Source: Asterias amurensis
Taxonomy: Eukaryota; Echinodermata; Asteroidea; Forcipulatida; Asteriidae
DNA length: 64,000 nucleotides
Assembly (NCBI RefSeq): GCF_032118995.1
Contig: NC_092654.1
Location: forward strand, 15,987,784-16,051,783
Direction: 5' to 3'
Both the position numbers and the translations under genes were made by a program. Below the pieces are notes generated by a model that had not been told where the DNA came from, ran no database searches, and was given only the letters and a program-made list of their open reading frames with translations. Shown one piece after another: positions 1 through 11,300 of the stretch. Position 1 is the stretch's first letter, and every line of letters starts with the position of its first letter.

Positions 1-1401
1 AAGCAGTAAGCTGAGTATTTACTGCTAAGCAGTAAGTCGAGTACTTCATGGGCTTAATTTCATGAAAAGGAGCTGTCAGCCAACAAGTTTGATATTGCTA
101 AGCAGTAAGCACTCGGGATTTTTTAAAATTTTTTATAAGAGTAAAATTTGATAAGCCTATCAAGACTTCTTTTTCAAGAGTACCATTTTGAGCAGTGTAT
201 GTTTTCCAAGCATTAATTTGTCATTTTCATCAAGCTGTTTTACAGGAAATAGTAACTTCTTCTGCTTAGCAAAACTTAGCCAGTTACAAACAATATTCAT
301 TATTGGGGTTATTATGGTTGGTAACCTTTTCTGCTTAGTGATGTTGTTATGTAATAAGCTTCATGAAGTTGGGCCCTGGCTAAAAGACACATCATTGTGG
401 GGTTTATAAACTTTGTGTGTAAGGTTAGTTCTGGATTCTGTCTTTTCAATTGATTTTGGGGAAGTTTGCGCAAAAGAAGAAGAAACTTCTCACTTCCCCA
501 TGACATGTATGTGTAGTTTTTTTTTGCGGCTTGTTGTTAGCACAATCTTTTGTTTTTCGTTTTAATGTTAAACAATTTAAAGATCATTCGTTTATTAATA
601 ACACAATAAGTTTGTACAAATCATGTAAAACTGTAGGCAATTTCATTAGTAAAATAAATTAAATCAACAAAAAATCATAAACATGTACTCATGCCCAAGT
701 ATTCAGTTGCCGCAAGTACTCTTTAAGAAAGAAATTAAATTAGTTAACTTGTGTTTTTCATGACCTATTGTATAGAAATTTTTAAATAACTTTTAGAAGT
801 GTTTTTAACAAGGGGGTGGATCGTCCACTCCTAGAACAAGGTGTGATCAATTTGCTAGAGTCGCATTTGGTTTAAATGACAGTACTATCAGAAACTTGAA
901 ATTTGCAAAAAGGACGAGACATTCAGAATTACGTTATAGTGTTTATTTGTAAGGACAGTAATATCTTATGCATTGTTTGATTGTCTCTCACAGCATCAGT
1001 CATCGGATATTTATTACTCAAACTATACCAAAGACGGGTTATCAAACCTGATTGGAATTCAGTACCTCAGACTACTGCAATTGGGTGATACTGCTATCTC
1101 GGCCCATATTTTATAAAGCTGTTCAGCACAAGAACAAAAATGCTTACCACAGAGTATCCTGCTTAGTAGAAATCAGGTTACTGTCCAAAATACAATGTAA
1201 GTTACAATGTTGTTTACTGTTTGTGGCCGGTTTTCTGCTGACTTAAAGTTAGCAGAATTTTTTTCTAAGTACATTTTTTGCTCGATAGCTTTACAAAATG
1301 GTTATGGTAATAATGGTGTTGGAGTGAACCATCTACCATTCATTTTAAGCAAGGCACAATAGACCTTATCACAAGTACTCAGTACATGCGAGTTAGGCAT
1401 G

Positions 1402-1463
1402 GAATGAGGTGCGTGCTGGTCTAGCTAGCAATCAAGCTTGCTAGACCAGCATGCACCTCATTC
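1402..1463. repeat. Inverted repeat (hairpin)
   Basis: Arms 1402-1425 and 1440-1463 are 24 nt each with one mismatch around a 14-nt loop. No transposon ends or target duplications are evident. Confidence 0.7.
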
Positions 1464-2179
1464 AACAGTTATCGCTTGTGCAATGGGTTTTGTGAAAATT
1501 TGTATGAGTGAAGGTCAAATTATTTACAACAGTCCTTTTGTTAAAAGTTTTTTGCAAATGTCATAACGTAAACAACTACAAAGGCAGTCACTCAACAAAA
1601 AGTAAGAGTAACTTTGACATGGTTGTAAATTAGGGTTGGGACTAGCAGTCACCTCATCTCATACTTCTATCATTGGACCTCATGGAAACAACTGAATGTT
1701 TTGGTTTTTACTGAATAAATTCGAAAGTTTTTTTACCATTTCCCATTCCTAAAAAAATGGTTATTTAACCAGCAGAGCTGTATGTTAGAAGCAGCCGGTA
1801 AATCTGTTTAAAAAAGTGATTTTGTTTCTGTTTTTGTAATTAAGCTGTTTATTAGATGCTTATTTTTTATGTGTTGAAATTTTTAAAGCCCTGTATTCTT
1901 ATGTAGAAAATAAATGCAATAGCATGCCCAAGGATAAAACAAATTTATGTCTATCATTTTCCTTGTTTGTGTTTTATTTAAGTTTTTTTTTTTTTAAAAA
2001 GCTTTGATGTATGTCATGGGTTTTTAATAACATGGTTTTTCACCATTTTTTTGAGACTCTGTTGGCCTATTGAGCTTAAACTTCCACTAGTTTGTCACGC
2101 CATGTAAACCATGTAAATACAGGGCGAGTCCAAAAAAAAATGGACAACAGATTTATGATTTAAATGGTTTATACATACT

Positions 2180-2565
2180 TTTTCTTAACAAAAACGCAAT
2201 GTCCACAGATTTACATTAAACTTAGACAGTTTGAAGATTATGGTAGTAGAAAGCTTCCCTTTAAATTTTACTTACATGAGGTGCTGTAGTTTTTGAGAAA
2301 TGAGTAAAAGTAATAATGTTCGTCTCAGTTTTAGCATGTAAAAACAGATTAACCAGTTATGCTATGGTTTTGGTATAATATCATAACTGGTTAAGTGGAT
2401 TTTACACGCTAAAATAATTTTGGTCTCATGAGACCAAAATTATTTTATGAATTGTTTTACTCATTTCTCAAAAACTACACAACCTTAGTTAGTAATATTT
2501 GAAGGGAAGCTTCTCACTATCATTATCTTCAAACCCTGTAAGTTTAATGTAAATCTGTGGACATT
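2180..2565. mobile_element. Fold-back MITE-like element
   Basis: Both ends carry the same sequence in inverted orientation (GTCCACAGATTTACATTAAA at left, its complement near 2543-2562). The centre is a palindrome around TCTCATGAGACC, and arms containing TTTTGAGAAATGAGTAAAA lie in between. It resembles family B in architecture (central palindrome, TTTACAGG-like arms). A related half copy lies near 58,620-58,880. Confidence 0.6.
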
Positions 2566-3406
2566 TTGAAAAAGTACTGACACTCAAACAATGATGTGCA
2601 TATTAACGACTAGCCTATTATTTTATATGACTCTTCCTCTGTGCTGTACCTAGATACAGTACATGTAGTATAATACAAGTGTAAGGCCACCAGGGCTAAT
2701 CAACAACATTCTTTCCTGCTTATCTGAAAAAGAATGAAACTATTTGATAATTTCTAAAAGAAGTTATGCCTGTTTTACTGAAAGCATTCATGTTTGTCGC
2801 TATGTCCCTGGAATGACTGAATGTTATCATCTGAGTAAGCAAAGGGTATAGAAAATGTATTCATAAGTTGTTTTGTTAAAGTATTCTGTGGACTTCTTTC
2901 AAAGTGAGTACCTTGATTAATATAGACATAACTCCTCATAGGAATGATCAATTTCGTTCATTATTTTACTCTAATAGGCAGGAGAGAGTGCTTTTGATTG
3001 TTTTGAAAAACATCGCCAATCCCAGTCAACTTCTGAAAAACATCGCCAATCCCAGTCAACTTCTTTTTGACTCGCCCAGTATTTGGTCATATAAAGTGTA
3101 CATACTGTTCTTTGACAAATTGTCAATGCGACAATACTCCAGAAGAAAAAGTTTCTCTGAATTACATTAAAAGTCTGGAAAATATTGTAATATTGATTTA
3201 TAGCATTGTTCAAATTGGATTGCAACACACGTACATGTAATGAAAATAAGAATGTATCTGAAAGGATGAATGATAACATTGATTTCAAAATATGCCAATA
3301 TGTGACCCATTTTCGGGGAAAATGAAATTCTCACCTGAACACACATTTTGTTGCAATCATTTTTCACTTGGCAAAGACATTTTATTTGATTTTCTGCTAA
3401 ACAGCT

Positions 3407-3776
3407 TTAAAGGCACGGACACCTTTGGCAATTGTCAAAGACCAGTCTTCTCCCTTGGTGTATCACAACCTATGCATAAAAAACAAACCTTTGAAAATTT
3501 GAACTCAATTGGTCGTCGAAGTTGCGAGATGGTAAGTCAATGAAAAAACACTCTTGTCACACGAAGACGCTTGATTTCGGAACCTCAAATGAGGTCTCGA
3601 AATCCAATTCATTGAAAATTACTTCTTTCTCAAAAGCTACTTTACTTCAGAGGGAGCTGCTTCTCACAACATTTTATACTATCAGTAACTCTCCATTGCT
3701 TGTTACCAAGTAGGTTTTATGCACAAATTTATTTTGAGTAATTACCAATTAGGCCTTTAGTGTCCACTGCCTTTAA
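3407..3776. mobile_element. Element A copy (TTAA-ended MITE)
   Basis: It is bounded by TTAAAGGCACGGACAC and GTGTCCACTGCCTTTAA, with inverted interior arms. The left terminus is slightly diverged. Confidence 0.65.
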
Positions 3777-4084
3777 CAAAGAAAAACATTATGGGGACCT
3801 TGGTTCCATTGTCTAAAAGTCCCCACAGCTGTGTGTTTAGTATGCACATATACCACTGCAAATAGAATAGCCTGGTCTTACTCTGATAATGTAGGTGCAA
3901 AAAATGCTCCGTTAGCTATGTATTCACATTTATACAGACTTGCGATACAAAACTGCAGTTTTTTTTGTAAGTAATTAAAAACTAATTAATTACAAAAAAA
4001 ATGCATTGTTTCAGTTAATTAAAAACTGGTAAATCAAAATCATTTTTTTTTAAATGTAATTAATTTATGGAAATCTTTTACCAC

Positions 4085-4480
4085 TATCTTCTTGATTTTT
4101 AAGTGCATCCGCCACCCCGGCGCCCCACGATACGGGTGTACACGCCCCCACCCCTCAATTAAGAGCGTGTGGCATTGTTTTACCTCCATTGTTTAACATA
4201 CAATGGTGGGTGGAGCCAAAAGTAGCACGTGGTGTGTGCACGGAAAATCCGTAGCGTGTTGTTATTACTGTTTGGGTCATCGTTTGACAAGACCGGTCGA
4301 TCGTGGCGCCCCATTAATATTGTACATAATAATTGTAGGACAGCGCTCTAGTAGAGAGATATAGACAGAGCACAGCTTGATGATTACGTTTTGAATGTGA
4401 TTGATTGAGAACTATGGAAAATCATTGCAAGTACTAAGATGGAGCTGCATTGCTACTAAAGTTAAAGACACCGCAGGTAT
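4085..4480 (+). promoter_or_regulatory. Possible promoter and noncoding first exon of the dioxygenase gene
   Basis: GC content rises locally at 4085-4330, with several CpGs and a CACGTG-like segment. A short stretch ends in CAG followed by a good donor (GTATGT at 4476). The dioxygenase start codon lies behind a good acceptor at 8247-8248, so a noncoding upstream exon is expected, and this is the best candidate seen. Nothing else ties the two together. Confidence 0.2.
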
Positions 4481-5160
4481 GTTGTTTTCTCGATCGTTAC
4501 TTATTAGTTGATATAGTGTCTGACTAATAAAAGTTTTGAAACGCTGTATGTATCAATACATCGTAGCGTCATACGTTATCGACCCTCATATGTTTTCGGT
4601 CCCCGACTTTGATTCCCGTTTACCGCGAGATTGTGCAAGCTGCACCGGTGACAGAAGCTATGCAGTTTACTCACAGTCTGTATTTTCATCAGGCTTAATC
4701 ATGCTGAGAAAAAAGTTTCCTGTCGTTGGTTATGCTCAAACATTTATAAAATGATTGGTTTTTGGTACTAATCACTAGTGTAGTGCATTATTATGCCAAC
4801 ATTCAAACATGATTCAAATGAGTCAAAGAAACATCATCCAACCTCGAAAGTTCAAAACAAAATTACTATCTGCTAGATTGAGTTTCATTCTGCTTAAGTC
4901 ACTAGATGGATCACGTGAGGTGGTTACTATTTGGGATTCTATGGTGTGCAAATGTGGGGAAAATATTAAAATATTTTAAGTGAAAATGACAATTTATTTT
5001 TTGGATTTACTACATACTGTAATAAATTCTGATAAGCGTAATACATATTAAGTCTACATTAAAGAGAAAATATCATAGATTGGTTTCTTATCTCCTAAAA
5101 CCAAACATTACTGGTCTGAAATGGGGGTAAACAGATTGTTATGAAGTGTGAGTGCATCAA

Positions 5161-5180
5161 GGGGGGGGGGGGGGGTGGGG
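5161..5180. repeat. Poly-G run
   Basis: A G-rich homopolymer tract with a single T break near its right end. It is prone to assembly and length error and could form a G-quadruplex. Confidence 0.8.
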
Positions 5181-5753
5181 TGTTTTACTTTCATGCCTTA
5201 TGATATCTCTGGGTTCTAATATAGTAGCCATAATGCCTTAAGTAGGACAAAAATGTAACTAAATTTGTTAAGTAGTAATTGAATAATATTTTTGATTTAT
5301 TTTGCACGCCATACTAGCTTCTGAGTATTCAACAAAATACCAACCAATGAAAGGTGTGAAAACATAATATGACGTTGCTCCAATGTCTTGCATGCATTAA
5401 GCACTTTTAATGGCGGACTGTCTCTCGCAACATAAAACCAAAACTTTAAAAATTTCAACACACCATGAAGTGTAAGTGTTATTGTTAAAAAATTGGATAG
5501 ATGATTTGAAGGAAAAAAAAAAAAAGTTTTTATCGTGAAAAATTTTCCTGTTATCCTACTGAAAACACATGACACCAGGATAATAGCAAGGACAGAGAGA
5601 GGCCAAGGACGGTCAGCCCTATAGTCACAGACTCTTTTGCTTTCGTTTGTACGTGTAAACATCATGGAGGAATTCAGGGTGTAAACATGGAGGAAGATTA
5701 GTGTCAAAAGACAAGAACCGTACATACATATTCGTGGAGTCCAGTGTATTAGT

Positions 5754-6150
5754 TTAAAGGCAGTGGACACTCTTGGTAATTACTCAAAATAATTATTAGC
5801 ATAAAACTTCTCTTGGTAATGAGTAAAGGGGAGAGGTTGATGGTATAAAACATTGTGAGAAACGGCTCCCTCTGAAGTGACATATAGTTTTTCGAGAAAG
5901 AAGTATTTTTCCACAAATTTGATTTTGAGACCTCAAGTTTAGAATTTGAGGTCTCGAAATCAACCATCTAAAAAGTAAAAGCACACAACTTCGTGTGACA
6001 AGGGTGTTTTTTCTTTCATTATTATCTCGCAACTTCGACGACCGATTGAGCTAAAATTTTCACAGGTTTGTTATTTTATGTATATATGTTGAGATACACC
6101 AAGTGAGAAGACTGGTCTTTGACAATTACCAATAGTGTCCACTAAATTTA
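5754..6150. mobile_element. Element A copy
   Basis: The left end is TTAAAGGCAGTGGACAC, and the right end is degraded after AATAGTGTCCACT. The interior holds the family's GAGACCTCAA...TTGAGGTCTC palindrome. Confidence 0.75.
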
Positions 6151-6489
6151 ACCATATTTACCTTTGGGGGTTTACAGGTTGAAACTAGCTGTGTGTTAGT
6201 GTATGGTTAATTTGTTGTAAGTTGTTGCTGTTTTACATTGTATTTTCTAAAGTAACAATACATTTATTTAAGTTTTAATGTACATAACATGCCTACAGAG
6301 TAATTCAGCGATCATAGAGTGGTTCGCTAGGTTTTTGATGCATGTAAAAAAACCTTGGCCCTCAGCTAGCCCAGACCTTAGTTGCGATAACGTTAACCCC
6401 CATGATTTCAAAGGAGGGTTTAAGCAGGTTTTTTTGCCAAAAAAGAGTTTTTTTCCATCCAACTCAAACAATTTCGACTTGTCACTAGA

Positions 6490-6628
6490 TGGATAACTTT
6501 CCGTATGGCGCCAACACTTTTCCACTAATTTTTACATAAAGGGATATCTCATTGAGGTAAATTAGGTACTATATTATTTCATATCGAATGAAAAAGTGGT
6601 GGCGCCATACGGAAACTTTTCCCACTAG
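6490..6628. mobile_element. Short fold-back element
   Basis: Inverted termini GGATAACTTTCCGTATGGCG and its near complement enclose about 95 bp of AT-rich sequence. The next 80 bp (6630-6710) recur at 27,811-27,893 beside the 5' end of the retrotransposon in the sulfotransferase intron, so a second dispersed repeat abuts this one. Confidence 0.6.
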
Positions 6629-6770
6629 ATTTGCCCCATTTTTACCACGTTCGAAAATCATGACACAAATTCTAAGAACACGAGCTGTGATCCTCAATGT
6701 CTAATGAATCTTTTCATAACACTCAAAACACCACTGAGGAAATCCTTTGAAGAAAAAGGACAAAAACTTA

Positions 6771-7085
6771 CCAGAGCCCAAACCCTAGCCCACCCCAAAC
6801 CCTATAGCCGTCAGACCTGACAGCTTTGAGGTGAGGGACTAGAGTGTGACCTAGGTCACACTCTAGTCTCTCACCTCAAATCCTAGCCAGGAATCAGCTA
6901 ACTTAAATCCACGCCCCAGCCAAAACCTAGCCACCAGATCAAACCCTCCTACCCCAAACCCTACCCCCACCAAAAAAAAAACCCACACCAACCCACAGCT
7001 CAAACCATTGCCCCCACCCAAACCTAGACCTAGCCCCCCCCCCCCCCACAACCACAAACCCTAGCCAACATCCCAAACCCTCTAG
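6771..7085. repeat. Degenerate AACCCTA-rich tract with palindrome
   Basis: The plus strand is strongly C/A-rich, with many imperfect CCCAAACCCTA and AACCCTAGCC words, a poly-C run near 7037-7048, and an internal 56-bp near-perfect palindrome at 6825-6880. Long pseudo-frames on the minus strand here (glycine/leucine repeats) are composition artefacts. Confidence 0.6.
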
Positions 7086-7375
7086 ATAACAGTCTTACTA
7101 CATCAATGCTTTTAAAACAAAGTGTCTGGAGTGGCATGAATGGGGTTTAAGTCTGCTTGGTGTTCCTGGTTTGATTGGCTGCATACATCTCGTACATCAA
7201 GAACGTAGCTCAACTTGCAGGTTAGATACTGGATTTGAAGCGCCTGAGCCTTGATTGACGAATATATTAGCCTAACACTATAGATATAAGAAGCCACTTA
7301 TTAGAGCTAGCAGCAAATAAATAGTTGGTAACCTGTAGGGACATACAAGAGCTGGATAAGCCCTGCATTGGATTT

Positions 7376-7450
7376 GACTGGGGAAAAAATAAAAAAATAA
7401 AACAACAAAACAAATAACAATAAAAAAAAAAAGGGGAAAAAAAGTAGAAC
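7376..7450. repeat. A-rich low-complexity tract
   Basis: Runs of A with scattered C, G and T. No coding potential is visible. Confidence 0.7.
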
Positions 7451-8310
7451 CAAGTAGCTCATGCGAGGGGAAGCATTATGTCAAAACCACAAGGGGCTTT
7501 GTTTGGGTTGGCCTTCACAAATTATTTCACATAAAACTCTGTGATCCAGATTTGAATTAATACCCCCGAGGTGAAAGTTCCAGGTGAGACAACACAATCA
7601 ATAAACAATATTACTGCAGTACAACTTGCTTTAAAAAAAAGTAAATGGATTAAATACTTCTAGTGACCTGCTGTGCTACTGGGAGTATTTATCCCAAACC
7701 CCAAGAATACCCCATTGTCGTGAACTTCTTTTGTGTACGGTATTTGGGCACTGTACACCCAAGAGATTGCTTCAATACTTTAGGACTGTTTTGTATACGT
7801 TGCCGTGCAGATTTGTTATGCTTGCTTTGATTTATAACCCAATCTGGCATTATTGACATAGTCAGGTACAGGTGTCCCCCAGGCGGGTCACGCACAGCTC
7901 TGGCCCGCTGGTTGGCCTGTTTCACTGCATGAACTTGATGCTAGTGGGATCGTCAACAGCACTTTTTGGGGGTGTAGGCCGACTGTACACAAATCTCTCT
8001 AGAGCAAGCTACCATGTATAATATATACAGGCTGCTTCATTCTGCTGTGTGGTGTGGAGACCAAAGAAGCATTGGTATGAGCGAGAGACTTACTGCAAAC
8101 AACAAAGGTCTATCCAAATTAATTACTAGATCAAAAAGACATAGATTTAAAAATGCTTCTCGAAGAACAAAAAATTGTCATTAAATTTGAACGTCAATAA
8201 ATGCTTTAAAAATCAATCCAATAACCTTGTTTTTCTGTTTTGTTGCAGATATAGTATAAAGCCACAAAGCTTACCAAGTCTTCAAGCCAGAAGAATTAAC
8301 ACACATCAAG

Positions 8311-11300
8311 ATGGGGGACACATTGGAGTCGATCCCAGTCATTGACTTCAGTGTTTACAGTCTCTCGGAGGGAAAACCAGATCTTAAAAGTACCGCCTTC
8401 CAAACCCTTGTGGACAACATCAACAAAGCTTTGAGGACCATAGGCTTCTTCTATGTCGTCAATACAGGTTTTCCACAAGAAAAGGTAAGTATGAGGTGGG
8501 GTTGTTGTAGAAGGCGTGTATGTTTCGTTTTGGAAAGGGCAAGGGCACCAAAGCATTTTCTTCTTAGTAAAGGGCACCCTAATGAGGAAACTGTAAATTT
8601 CTACTGGGGCATTTTAAGGGCACCAAGGCAATGACCATGGGGCATGGAGGCAATTGCCTTTGTTGCCTCCAGGAAGTAGCAGGCCTGAGGAAGTTTGGTC
8701 GACTGGGTGGGCAGTCCTCTCTTAAAGGTTGATCAGGGTGGAGCAGGATTAATAAGTAATTAAAGCATTCCTGGCACCAATTAACTAGGCCTACTACTTT
8801 ATAGCCATGATGCAGTTTGGAATGCGATCGTGGCGTTACATGCTCCCGGTGTGCCAGGACCCAATTTTATAATGCATGTATAGTGGCACAAAAAATTGTT
8901 TAGCACAAAAAAGTATTGAAGAGCAGAAACTGATTACCAGCCAAATTTTAATCAAATTTGAAATGTTGTGAACTTGTGGCTGGTGCCTGACTTATTTTTA
9001 AATAGTAAATAAATTTTGTAAGCAGTAGATGAATCAATGGGCCCTGTTGTTCACAGTGAAAGATTTTTTAATCTTGGAAGTAAAACTAGCCAGGAAGGTC
9101 ACGTGATTGTTCGTACCACTTTTTGGTTAGAACAATCACGTGACCTTCGTTTTTGTTTTAAAATGCTCAAAAACGGCTAAATTTTTTAGGGACTGTTCTT
9201 CTTCATTTCTGGAAGACCGTTGAAGTCATATCTTAGTCTATTGTGTAGCCCAAAAAGCCCAATTCGGCAGGTGTGTCCCTTTAAGAGATTGATGAAAAAC
9301 TGACCAAACTTTTAGTTAAATTCTGGTAAAATTTATGGATGAGAATGAGAGTTGTTCTTTCTGACATCTGTAAATGTCTGACACTGACAAATGACTGAAG
9401 TGACAAATCTTTTGAAATAACCCTCAAGACGAATCGTAAATTTGGTTTTATCAAATTAATTCCTAAATACCTCGGGCAGTTTCCAGTCTCTGATTGGTCA
9501 AAACCTGATCACATTGGGATGTATTAACGGATGATAAAGGACCGACTGTGGAAAATAGCGAATAAGTTGCTGAAAATGAAATGTGCATGTCTTTGGTGTA
9601 ACAGGTTCAATTTTTGATTATCAGAAGTGAGCAGAGATTTGGCAAATTTAAGAACTACATGTAGGTGTTTACGCCTTTCATTCAACGATTCAAGTCTAAA
9701 AAAAATTCAAGTGATCAAGATAACACAAAATATTCGGATAAGCAATAATACGCAAAGCCCTTTTTTGAACTTGTTCAATATTATTAGCTTGTATTTCAGT
9801 GATTCCCGATGACCACACAGCAACACCGGATTTGAGTAATGGGCGAATGTATAGTTTATAAATAACAATGAGGTCATTGGCTTGAACTTGATTTTTCTTT
9901 AATTTACTTAGTATGTAAAGTCGTCGTGAAGCCATACTGACAATCTGTTGAACTTGTTGGTCCCATTTGAGATTACTTTGAATGGTAATTCCAAGAAGCT
10001 TCAGTGATGAGACAGCTTCAAGTTGCACACCATTGACATGCAGCTGAATGGATGAAACCGGATGTCTAAGAAAAGAAATCTGCATTACCTTACATTTGGA
10101 AGGATTCAGTTTCATATCATTAACATCACACCAATGCACAAGTGCGCGCGTATAAACTCATTTGTCCATGGTCTTGTTATACTCAGACTTCCTCCAAAAA
10201 ACAAACACAACTCTTTTTCATGAGGTTTTGTGACTAAATGCCACAGCAAAAATTTTATTTTGAAACATTTTTGTGAACCAATGTCACCGCCAAAACATGT
10301 CAATAAATGTAAAATGTACACCGGATACCAACTTGACCTGGGCATACCGGTAAAAAATTTAGCTGGGCACACATGACCCAGATGGGCACCTTGGCCCGTA
10401 CCAAATGGGCACACTTGTAAAAACCAATAGGCCTTTAGCCACTGGGCTGCAGTCCCAGCACCATGTATAATATGTGCACATTAGCACAGGGCACCTTGGC
10501 CCCCAATCACTTTAACAAAGCCAAATATTAACATTAAAACTTTACCATTATTGGGCATGTACAATGCATGAACGCATGCACTTGCTTTATGATAAAAAAC
10601 CTGAATTATCAAAAGCCAACTTATGTGACATAATACAGTAACAATGTTATCACCTAGGGGACAGGAACATTCCACCGTGTAAAGCATGTGGAATAATAGC
10701 ACCCAGTGTAAAAGCCGGGTGCTGTTACCGAGTCCGAACTTCACAATTACTGTTTAAAATGTAACATTTTATACTGTACATTGCCCCCACCAATAAACAT
10801 GATTGCCTTGTTATGTTGACGGAGTGTACCCCAAACCAAAAAAACGCCACACGCGCTAAGCGCGGCCACAGGGAAAAACCAGGCAACATAACAAAAGATA
10901 CTGCTACACCTTAAAGAAAAGACTGTATGCATGCTAATATACCTGCACGAAAGTGCTGATTCACGGTATTCGACAAATGAATGCCATCATACCTGTACTA
11001 AGAATTTAATCCTGACCTTTGAAATGTATGATGTTGCACATGTGCACCAAGTTTTTGACATTGTGAATTAGCCCAGTGGTTCAAATAGCGCATTTGGCGC
11101 TCCATAGCTCTTTGAGACCTAGCCCCAAAATAAAACAGTCTGGGTAAAATGTCAGACCAAACAATGACAGCAGATGGATAATGATCTTTGCAAAGCTGTA
11201 AACTATTAGTTATTTCCTGACGAATACAAAACTGGTCAATAACTGCCAAGTCATTCGTGCCCAGATGAATCAAAATCATGGCAGGGGGCGGACCATGCAT

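Larger units (their letters stand above)
1..4080. other. Intergenic, no gene recognised
   Basis: Only short open frames without splice context or recognisable domains occur here. The stretch holds pieces of GCTAAGCAG-type repeats near its left edge (1-110), a 24-nt-arm hairpin at 1402-1463, a fold-back element around 2180-2565, a 30-bp sequence repeated twice in tandem at about 3003-3062 and an element A copy at 3407-3776. A distal exon of a gene lying left of the window cannot be excluded. Confidence 0.6.

Noticed and set aside
5297..5770. 157-codon minus-strand open frame
   Set aside because: It has no recognisable domain, overlaps an element A terminus, runs through a poly-A/T stretch that supplies Phe/Lys runs and has no splice context. 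It is most likely a chance frame in repeat DNA.
6863..7057. Glycine-rich minus-strand frame
   Set aside because: It is produced by the C-rich AACCCTA-like tract. Composition alone explains it.
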